Shown here: positions 1-5,507 of the stretch, piece after piece
How positions within the stretch are numbered: position 1 is the first letter of the stretch
Layout of the letters: each line of letters opens with the position of its first letter
NCBI GenBank assembly: GCA_030652715.1
Contig: JAUSQB010000423.1
Location: 1 to 5,507, forward strand
Length of the DNA: 5,507 nucleotides
DNA from: Rugosibacter sp.
GTDB taxonomy: Bacteria > Pseudomonadota > Gammaproteobacteria > Burkholderiales > Rhodocyclaceae
Direction: 5' to 3'
Program-made: the position numbers and the translations under genes
The notes under the pieces: model-generated
Databases searched by the model: none
Seen by the model: only the letters and a program-made list of their open reading frames with translations
What the model was told of the DNA's origin: nothing

Positions 1-596
1 CCCCGACAGACGCCATACCCGACCCGCGCCCGCGCGGCATTGGCATGGATTACCGCATCGCCGTCGACGGCACCCGCCACGCGCTGGGCAATTATCGCCG
101 TGAAAAATCAACCAGCCTCGCACCCGGCCACGCATCTGCTAATTTCGTTGCCGACAATGAGGACTGGCGCGTGGAAAAACGCTACACCCTGCACGGCGAC
201 ACGCTGACCATTGCCTACCGTACGACCAGTACCATCGAGGGCAATGCGCCTGCAGGACAACTGGAAACGCAACTCAATCTCGCCATGCCCAGTTGCGACG
301 GGTTCGGCGGCCGTTACATCCTGGCAGACGGCAGCATTCCCGGCGGCTTTGGCCAGGCACTGGTATTGACCGACCTGAGCCAGCTCACGCTGGTGGATAG
401 CGAGCTTGGCGACGGCGCCGTGCATTTGACCGCTGTACCGCCAGCGCCGACTTTTACCGGCCAGCCGCACCACACCGTATCGCAATCCGAAGCTGGTTTT
501 GAGAAAATCATGCAAGCCGTTTGCCTCACGCTCCGCTGGCCAATTGCAAGCGGCGACTGGCAGCATATCGCCCTCAAGGTAACATCCACAGCATAG
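1..596 (+). CDS. GH57 family alpha-amylase / 4-alpha-glucanotransferase, C-terminal fragment (5' end outside window)
   Basis: The reading frame is open from the left edge (first full codon at 3) to a TAG at 594-596, giving the last 197 residues of a longer protein. The ATG at 45 lies inside the domain and is not a credible start. The sequence resembles the C-terminal beta-rich domain (DUF1926 type) of GH57 alpha-amylases and 4-alpha-glucanotransferases. Recognisable stretches are LNLAMPSCDG (273-302), the GGFGQ segment near 340-355, and SQSEAGFEKIMQA (480-518), which is followed by a hydrophobic strand. Family members hydrolyse or transfer alpha-1,4-glucan chains in the cytoplasm. The catalytic (beta/alpha)7 barrel, with its nucleophile and acid/base residues, lies upstream and is not visible, so amylase and transferase cannot be told apart. 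Being next to glgP supports a role in handling short glucans during glycogen turnover. The family call rests on recalled motif similarity. Confidence 0.75.
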   Translation, partial: PTDAIPDPRPRGIGMDYRIAVDGTRHALGNYRREKSTSLAPGHASANFVADNEDWRVEKRYTLHGDTLTIAYRTTSTIEGNAPAGQLETQLNLAMPSCDGFGGRYILADGSIPGGFGQALVLTDLSQLTLVDSELGDGAVHLTAVPPAPTFTGQPHHTVSQSEAGFEKIMQAVCLTLRWPIASGDWQHIALKVTSTA

Positions 597-633
597 AATC
601 CAACTTGACTCCCAACCTGCGCCACTCACCATC

Positions 634-3189
634 ATGCCCGGCACCCGCTATCCGCTCGAAGTCAATCCCGAAATTCCGCCACGTCTCGCGCGGCTTGGGG
701 AGCTCGCCAACGACCTCTGGTACAGTTGGGATCGTCCCACACGCGCACTGTTTTCACGCCTGAGTTCGGGCTTGTGGCGGACGACCAACCACAGTCCCAA
801 AGCCTTTCTCAAGCGCATCGATCAACGTCGGCTTGAGGAGGCTGCCGACGACCCGATTTTCCTCGACACGATGGACCGCGTGCTAACCGCTTACGATGCC
901 TACCACGCAACACCGGCCACTCAGGAGCTATTTGGCAAGCTGCCCCTGCAAACAACCGATCTGATTGCCTATTTCTGCGCCGAATTCGGCTTCCATGAAA
1001 GTCTGCCGATTTACTCCGGCGGACTAGGCATTCTTTCCGGCGATCACTGCAAGGGTGCCTCCGACCTGCACCTGCCCTTTGTCGCTGTCGGTCTGCTCTA
1101 TCGTCAGGGTTACTTCCGGCAAACGATAGACCGCGAAGGCAAACAGCACTCACATTTTACCGATAACGATTTTGACGACATACCGATCGAGTCGGCACGC
1201 GGTACAGACGGTCTTGATATTTTTGTGGATATCGAATTTCCCGGACGCAAGGTCTGCGCCAAAGTCTGGCAGGCCCGCGTCGGCAACGTCTGGCTCTATC
1301 TGCTCGACACCGATATCGAAAAAAACAGCCTGGCTGACCGCAGCATCGCCCATCAGCTTTACGGTGGCGACCGCCGTACCCGCATCGAGCAGGAGATACT
1401 ACTCGGCGTGGGGGGGGTGCGCGCCCTACGTGCTCTCGGCCTGGCGCCCACGATCTGGCATATCAACGAGGGACATGCCGCCTTTCTTATTCTGGAACGT
1501 ATTCGCGAGCTCATGGCACAAGGCCAGAGCTTTGCCACTGCGCTCGAAGCTGCCGCCGTCAACACTGTGTTCACTACCCACACGGCGGTCCCTGCGGGCC
1601 ACGATCATTTTTCCGATGACATGATGATGCATTATTTTGAAGATTTCCGAAAAACTACCGATCTTGATCGCACTACTTTGCTGGGCATGGGCCGTACCGA
1701 CGGTAGCAACGACTTCAACATGACAGCGCTGGCACTGCGCGGTTCGCGCTTTCATAATGGCGTCTCGCGCATTCATGGTGACGTATCGGCACGCATCATG
1801 AGCGGCCTGTGGCCACAGGTCGAGGCCACCGAAAACCCGATGGACTACGTGACCAATGCGGTACATGTGCCAAGCTTTCTCGCTACCGACTGGCATGAGA
1901 CATTCGACCGCCATCTCGGCCTCGGCTGGCAGAACCGTCAGATGGATCCGGCCTGCTGGTTGGGCATACAGCACATTCCCGACCAGATTTTCTGGAGCAT
2001 CCGCCAGTCGCTCAAGGCCCAGCTCCTGCATCTGGTATGCAGTCGGGTACGTCAGCAGCAGCTACGCAATCAGGGTTCGGAAGCCCATCTGGATCGCCTC
2101 CTGCGCTTTGCCGATCCGGCCAATCCGACCGCGCTGACCATCGGCTTTGCCCGTCGTTTTGCCACGTACAAGCGCGCCACACTGCTGTTCAACAATCTCG
2201 ACTGGCTACGCGAAATTCTCTTCGATACACAACGCCCAGTGCTCTTCCTTTTCGCCGGCAAGGCCCATCCGGCTGACGAACCAGGCCAGCAACTGATCCG
2301 TCAGATCGACGAACTCTCCCAGCAACGCGAATTCGCAGGCCGCATCCTGCTGCTGGAAGACTATGATCTGCATCTGGCCCGCCGTATGGTAGCCGGGGTC
2401 GATGTCTGGCTCAATAATCCGATCTATCCGCTCGAAGCATCCGGCACCTCAGGCATGAAGGCCGCCATCAATGGCACACTTAACCTGTCTGTGCTCGACG
2501 GCTGGTGGGGCGAGGGCTACGACGGCAAGAACGGCTGGGCGATCAGTCCAGCGGCAGTTGGGCTCAATCCCGCCCAGCGCGATGCCGAAGAGGCACGCAC
2601 GCTCTACGAACTACTGCAGGACAGCGTGATTCCACTGTACTACCGCAATACCGCCCTCGGTTATTCGCCGGAATGGGTGGCGATGGCCAAGCATTCCATC
2701 GCCTCAGTCATGCCACGCTTCAACATGCAACGCATGGTTACCGAGTATGCGACAAAGTTCTATTCACCCGCTGCCGTGCAGTGGCGCAAGTATGCCGGTG
2801 ATAACTTTACCGGCGCACGCCAGATTGCCGAGTGGAAAGCCATCGTCCGCAGCGCCTGGCCGGAGGTGCATCTGCGGCGTCTTGATCGTGCGCTCACCCA
2901 CATTCGCTATGGCGAAACATTACATGTTGAAATGGCCGTCCAGCTCAACGGACTGATGCCGGAAGACCTGACGGTCGAACTGGTGTTCACCCGTCCCGGT
3001 AAAACCAGTTCGGCCAAGGCTCGCCATCATGTGCTGCGCCACGAACGGCCACTGGAAGACGGTGAACATCTCTTCATCTGCGAACTGACACCTGAACAGT
3101 GCGGCAAAATGGAATATCGCGTGCGCGCCTATCCAAGTCACGCCTTGCTAACTCACCCTTTCGAGATGGGCATGATGCTGTGGCTGTAA
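634..3189 (+). CDS. glgP: Alpha-glucan (glycogen/maltodextrin) phosphorylase, GT35, short form
   Basis: This 851-residue enzyme uses orthophosphate to release glucose-1-phosphate from the non-reducing ends of alpha-1,4-glucan, with PLP as cofactor, in the cytoplasm. Residues 10-100 look like the DUF3417 N-terminal region (NDLWYSWD, 26-33). The GT35 core follows: YSGGLGILSGDH (127-138), YGGDRRTRIEQE (243-254), WHINEGHAAF (275-284) and THTAVPAGH (315-323, H316 matching the active-site His of muscle phosphorylase). ARRFATYKR (506-514) carries the phosphate-contacting Arg508 and Lys513. EASGTSGMK (601-609) ends in the PLP-binding Lys609. Residues about 755-851 form a predicted beta-rich C-terminal extension usual in this short, DUF3417-containing subfamily. 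All key residues are intact. The ATG at 634 is the first in-frame ATG after the upstream gene and gives the expected N-terminus, but no Shine-Dalgarno sequence precedes it. Substrate preference between glycogen and maltodextrin cannot be read from the sequence. Confidence 0.96.
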   Translation: MPGTRYPLEVNPEIPPRLARLGELANDLWYSWDRPTRALFSRLSSGLWRTTNHSPKAFLKRIDQRRLEEAADDPIFLDTMDRVLTAYDAYHATPATQELFGKLPLQTTDLIAYFCAEFGFHESLPIYSGGLGILSGDHCKGASDLHLPFVAVGLLYRQGYFRQTIDREGKQHSHFTDNDFDDIPIESARGTDGLDIFVDIEFPGRKVCAKVWQARVGNVWLYLLDTDIEKNSLADRSIAHQLYGGDRRTRIEQEILLGVGGVRALRALGLAPTIWHINEGHAAFLILERIRELMAQGQSFATALEAAAVNTVFTTHTAVPAGHDHFSDDMMMHYFEDFRKTTDLDRTTLLGMGRTDGSNDFNMTALALRGSRFHNGVSRIHGDVSARIMSGLWPQVEATENPMDYVTNAVHVPSFLATDWHETFDRHLGLGWQNRQMDPACWLGIQHIPDQIFWSIRQSLKAQLLHLVCSRVRQQQLRNQGSEAHLDRLLRFADPANPTALTIGFARRFATYKRATLLFNNLDWLREILFDTQRPVLFLFAGKAHPADEPGQQLIRQIDELSQQREFAGRILLLEDYDLHLARRMVAGVDVWLNNPIYPLEASGTSGMKAAINGTLNLSVLDGWWGEGYDGKNGWAISPAAVGLNPAQRDAEEARTLYELLQDSVIPLYYRNTALGYSPEWVAMAKHSIASVMPRFNMQRMVTEYATKFYSPAAVQWRKYAGDNFTGARQIAEWKAIVRSAWPEVHLRRLDRALTHIRYGETLHVEMAVQLNGLMPEDLTVELVFTRPGKTSSAKARHHVLRHERPLEDGEHLFICELTPEQCGKMEYRVRAYPSHALLTHPFEMGMMLWL
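1806..1819. repeat. Perfect 14-bp palindrome inside glgP
   Basis: CCTGTGG (1806-1812) is followed directly by its reverse complement CCACAGG (1813-1819), with no spacer. The sequence is present beyond doubt, but by simple base statistics about one such palindrome in a few windows of this size is expected by chance. I give it no function. Confidence 0.4.
2794..2814. repeat. Short inverted repeat (potential hairpin) inside glgP
   Basis: GCCGGTGA (2794-2801) can pair with TTACCGGC (2807-2814) over eight positions including one G-U pair, leaving a 5-nt loop. It lies in the glgP coding region around residues 721-727. Hairpins this size are common by chance in GC-rich genes. Confidence 0.3.
3163..3170 (+). 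promoter_or_regulatory. Weak candidate ribosome binding site for pgi
   Basis: GAGATGGG, inside the last codons of glgP, ends 9 nt before the GTG at 3180. It is only a partial match to the Shine-Dalgarno consensus. The alternative GTG at 3198 has no purine-rich stretch at a suitable distance, so this weakly decides the start in favour of 3180. Confidence 0.35.
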
Positions 3190-4826
3190 CCCACCCTGTG
3201 AATCTAACCAGCACCCCCGCCTGGATCGCGCTGGCAAACCTTGCAGAAACAGCACGCAGTATTCATCTGCGCGATCTGTTTACTGCCGACGACCAACGCT
3301 TCACGCGCTTTTCGCTGCGCGAAGAAGGCTTCCTCCTCGACTATTCAAAGCAGCGCATCACGACAGACAGCATGGCCTCACTGCATGCGCTGTGGCAAAC
3401 CGTCGCAGGCGCGCAATGGATTGCGCGCCTGCGTGCTGGGGACACCATCAACCACACCGAAGGCCGTGCCGTGCTGCACACCGCCTTGCGCCATAGCGGC
3501 AGCGAGCCAATCTATTGCGCAGGGCAGGATGTCATGCCCGATGTGCGCCGTGTGCTGGACAAGATAGCTCGCTTTTGCAACGACATTCATCAGGGCCACT
3601 GGCGTGGCGCAACGGGCGAGCGCATCCGTGATGTCATCAATATCGGTATCGGCGGCTCCGATCTCGGGCCAAAAATGGCCAGCCGTGCCTTGACGGCGCA
3701 GCACATACCGGACATCACCGTCCATTACGTCTCGAACCTGGATGCTGCACATCTGGCCACGGTGCTCGCCAACCTTGATCCGGCGCACACGCTATTCATC
3801 ATCGCCAGCAAAACATTTACCACGCAAGAGACGATGCAAAATGCCGCCTCGGCCCGCGCCTGGCTGACCACCGCATTGGGCGAAGCTGCCGTCGCGCAGC
3901 ATTTTGTCGCCGTATCGACCAATCTGCCCGCCGTAGCTGCCTTTGGCATTGATCCTGCCAATGTCTTTGAATTCTGGGATTGGGTCGGCGGCCGCTTCTC
4001 GCTCTGGTCGGCGATTGGTCTGCCGCTGGCGCTGGCTATCGGCATGGATAACTTTCGTCAGTTTTTGGCGGGCGGTGCGGCAATGGACGCTCACTTTTTT
4101 AATACGCCAGCAGAACGCAATCTGCCCGTCACATTAGCCCTGCTGGAACTCTGGAATACCGACTTTCTTGGCGCTGAAACACGCGCTCTGCTGCCCTACA
4201 GCCAATCACTGGAACTCTTGCCAAGCTATTTGCAGCAACTGGAAATGGAATCCAACGGCAAGCAGGTCGACCGCGATGGTCAATCTGTCACCTATGCCAC
4301 CGCACCGATACTCTGGGGCGAAGCCGGTACCAACGGCCAGCATGCCTTTTACCAGTTGATTCATCAGGGCGGGCGCCTGATTCCCTGCGAATTCATCGCC
4401 TGTATCGAACCCGATTTCATGCTGCCCGACCATCACGCCAAACTGCTCGCCCACTGTTTTGCACAGAGCGAGGCGCTGATGCGCGGCAAAACGCTCGCCG
4501 AGGCGACTGCCGAACTTGCTGCCGCCGTGTCGCCACTACCGACTTTTCTGGCACCCTACAAAGTCTTTCCCGGCAATCAACCCTCAACCACGCTATTGCT
4601 GCCGCGCCTGAATCCATACACACTGGGCCAGTTGATCGCCCTCTATGAGCATAAGGTATTCGCCCTCGGCGTGCTGTGGAATCTGAACTCCTTCGACCAA
4701 TGGGGCGTGGAATACGGCAAGCAACTCGCCAGCCGCCTACTGCCGATGATCGAGGGACGCACTGCGGCAACAGAACTGGATAGCTCGACGGCGGGACTGG
4801 TTGCCGCCTGCCGGATTGCAGATTGA
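3180..4826 (+). CDS. pgi: Glucose-6-phosphate isomerase
   Basis: This protein interconverts glucose-6-phosphate and fructose-6-phosphate in the cytoplasm. Numbered from the GTG at 3180 it has 548 residues, normal for the long bacterial/eukaryotic PGI family. Visible motifs are NIGIGGSDLGP (154-164, sugar-phosphate binding), the PGI signature DWVGGRFSLWSAIG (267-280), ESNGK with catalytic Glu357, GTNGQHAFYQ with His388, and the second signature ending FDQWGVEYGK with Lys514. The first two catalytic numbers equal those of rabbit PGI, and Lys514 equals the E. coli number. An ATG at 3099 would add 27 residues lying inside glgP and unlike PGI, so I reject it. GTG 3180 is preferred because a purine-rich stretch (3163-3170) precedes it. 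GTG 3198 (542 residues) is a real alternative that avoids the overlap with glgP. The 10-bp overlap with glgP suggests translational coupling. A strong inverted repeat lies in codons 75-85. Confidence 0.96.
   Translation: MAVTHPVNLTSTPAWIALANLAETARSIHLRDLFTADDQRFTRFSLREEGFLLDYSKQRITTDSMASLHALWQTVAGAQWIARLRAGDTINHTEGRAVLHTALRHSGSEPIYCAGQDVMPDVRRVLDKIARFCNDIHQGHWRGATGERIRDVINIGIGGSDLGPKMASRALTAQHIPDITVHYVSNLDAAHLATVLANLDPAHTLFIIASKTFTTQETMQNAASARAWLTTALGEAAVAQHFVAVSTNLPAVAAFGIDPANVFEFWDWVGGRFSLWSAIGLPLALAIGMDNFRQFLAGGAAMDAHFFNTPAERNLPVTLALLELWNTDFLGAETRALLPYSQSLELLPSYLQQLEMESNGKQVDRDGQSVTYATAPILWGEAGTNGQHAFYQLIHQGGRLIPCEFIACIEPDFMLPDHHAKLLAHCFAQSEALMRGKTLAEATAELAAAVSPLPTFLAPYKVFPGNQPSTTLLLPRLNPYTLGQLIALYEHKVFALGVLWNLNSFDQWGVEYGKQLASRLLPMIEGRTAATELDSSTAGLVAACRIAD
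3404..3433. repeat. Perfect 14-bp inverted repeat with 2-nt spacer inside pgi
   Basis: The left arm CGCAGGCGCGCAAT (3404-3417) is the exact reverse complement of the right arm ATTGCGCGCCTGCG (3420-3433), separated by GG. In RNA the innermost A-U pair would probably open, giving a 13-bp GC-rich stem capped by UGGA. It encodes residues 75-85 of Pgi (from VAGAQW to IARLR). No T-run follows, so it is not a standard intrinsic terminator. Function is unknown. Confidence 0.9.
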
Positions 4827-4848
4827 AATTTTCGAGTTGAAAGTTCTC
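4823..4848 (+). repeat. Imperfect direct repeat spanning the pgi stop and glgA start
   Basis: TTGAAATTTTC (4823-4833) and TTGAAAGTTCTC (4837-4848) form a tandem imperfect repeat with a 14-nt period. The first copy contains the pgi stop TGA (4824-4826). The second begins with the proposed TTG start of glgA. Only the second TTG is in the glgA frame. The unit is short and may be coincidental. Confidence 0.35.
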
Positions 4849-5507
4849 TTCGTTACATCGGAAATAGCGCCTTGGGTCAAGACCGGAGGATTAGGCGATG
4901 TCGCGGCAGCCTTACCTGAGTCGTTGCGCATGATCGGGCTTGATGTGCGCGTGCTGGTGCCAGCCTACCCAGCCCTCAAGGCAGCCTTCCCCGACGCGCC
5001 TCTTATCGCAACAATTCCGCCAGCAGGTGGGCAACTCCCCGGCGCAACACTGCACTTGGCTCATACACCACAGGGCATGCCGCTGTATCTACTCGAATGT
5101 AATGCCTACTTTGATCGCCCCGGCAACCCCTATCTGGGGCCGGATGGCGACGACTGGCCCGACAATGCCTTGCGCTTTGGTCTGCTCTCGCGCGTTGCAG
5201 CACTGCTCGCCGAAAAAGCCAGCCCGCTTGACTGGCGGCCAGATATTTTGCACTGCAACGACTGGCAGACAGCACTTGCGCCAGCCTATCTGTATTACCT
5301 GCCGCAGCAGGCAGAAAACACGAAAACAGCTGCAACAGTAATGACCATCCACAACCTCGCCTTTCAGGGATTATTCAGACGCGAATTGCTACCCGTGCTG
5401 GACCTGCCCGATCGTGCATGGGCCATGGATGGCGTCGAATATCATGGCGATCTATCCTTTCTCAAGGCTGGCCTGCAATTTGCCGATGCCATCACCACCG
5501 TCAGCCC
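4837..5507 (+). CDS. glgA: Glycogen (starch) synthase, N-terminal part (3' end outside window)
   Basis: GlgA transfers glucose from ADP-glucose (or UDP-glucose in some lineages) to the non-reducing end of alpha-1,4-glucan. It is a GT5 enzyme with two Rossmann (GT-B) domains. The frame is open from the TTG at 4837 to the right edge: 223 whole codons, most of the N-terminal domain. The first residues read KVLFVTSEIAPWVKTGGLGD. The KTGGL lysine, which contacts the nucleotide sugar, is residue 15, exactly as in E. coli GlgA, which strongly supports TTG 4837 as the start. Other family hallmarks are NPYLGPDGDDWPDNALRF, HCNDWQ (139-144), TIHNLAFQG (170-178, with the conserved substrate-binding His172), YHGDLSFLKAG, and the terminal ITTVS just before the cut. 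The gene begins 10 bp after the pgi stop with no clear ribosome binding site, so coupled translation is likely. An in-frame TTG at 4816 would add seven atypical residues. The C-terminal domain is not seen. Confidence 0.95.
   Translation, partial: MKVLFVTSEIAPWVKTGGLGDVAAALPESLRMIGLDVRVLVPAYPALKAAFPDAPLIATIPPAGGQLPGATLHLAHTPQGMPLYLLECNAYFDRPGNPYLGPDGDDWPDNALRFGLLSRVAALLAEKASPLDWRPDILHCNDWQTALAPAYLYYLPQQAENTKTAATVMTIHNLAFQGLFRRELLPVLDLPDRAWAMDGVEYHGDLSFLKAGLQFADAITTVS

Noticed and set aside
594..609. TAGAAT (594-599) as a -10 box or TTGACT (604-609) as a -35 box for a glgP promoter
   Set aside because: Neither has a matching partner hexamer at 16-18 bp: 571-576 is a poor -35, and 627-632 is a poor -10 abutting the start codon. 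The evidence is too weak to annotate a promoter.
108..644. A 178-codon open frame on the - strand opposite the GH57 fragment
   Set aside because: It is antisense to a recognised domain, has no recognisable protein features, and its start overlaps the glgP start region.
1320..1326. A AAA AAC in the correct phase for a -1 slippery heptamer in glgP
   Set aside because: A -1 shift would meet TGA at 1335 after three codons, no clear stimulatory structure was seen, and GlgP is intact in the zero frame. It is most likely chance.
1426..2031. A 201-codon open frame on the - strand opposite glgP
   Set aside because: It lies wholly antisense to a strongly conserved part of glgP, has no recognisable domain, and is explained by codon bias in GC-rich DNA keeping other frames open.
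3099..3179. ATG 3099 as the pgi start
   Set aside because: It would add 27 residues unlike PGI N-termini and require a 91-bp overlap with conserved glgP coding sequence.
3187..3200. Possible transcription terminator at the glgP-pgi junction
   Set aside because: There is no GC-rich stem followed by a T-run. The genes overlap or nearly touch, which argues for co-transcription.
3309..3325. Small hairpin TTTTCGC-TGC-GCGAAGA in early pgi
   Set aside because: It is only seven pairs including a G-U with a 3-nt loop, within the range expected by chance.
4940..5341. A 133-codon + strand frame within glgA
   Set aside because: It is out of frame with the clear GlgA motifs covering the same bases, and its translation is low-complexity and unlike any family.

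Overview
The window is a compact, single-strand block of central glycogen / alpha-glucan metabolism genes. In order on the + strand it holds the 3' end of a GH57-family alpha-amylase/4-alpha-glucanotransferase (1-596), a complete short-form alpha-glucan (glycogen) phosphorylase (634-3189), a complete glucose-6-phosphate isomerase (about 3180-4826), and the 5' part of a glycogen/starch synthase (from 4837 to the right edge). About 98-99 % of the window is coding. The gaps are 37 bp, a 10-bp overlap and 10 bp. I see no terminator or convincing promoter between the genes, so one polycistronic transcript is the simplest reading.

The organism is most likely a proteobacterium, and a betaproteobacterium is my best guess. 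I base this on the moderately GC-rich composition, the strong C/G preference at third codon positions, the style of the phosphorylase N-terminus (DUF3417 type) and the GH57-glgP-pgi-glgA grouping. This is inference from protein character, not a database match.

The genes fit together as follows. GlgA elongates alpha-1,4-glucan from a nucleotide sugar, GlgP releases glucose-1-phosphate from that glucan, and the GH57 enzyme probably trims or transfers maltooligosaccharides that the phosphorylase cannot finish. Pgi links the glucose-6-phosphate pool to fructose-6-phosphate and thus to glycolysis or gluconeogenesis. Phosphoglucomutase, GlgC and GlgB are not visible and may lie outside the window.

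The two downstream genes appear to use non-ATG starts: GTG for pgi, overlapping the end of glgP, and TTG for glgA, 10 bp after pgi. ATG-only gene calling would therefore mis-start pgi and miss the glgA N-terminus. I did not find a new biological system. The most unexpected signal is a perfect inverted repeat with 14-bp arms and a 2-nt spacer at 3404-3433, inside the pgi coding sequence.
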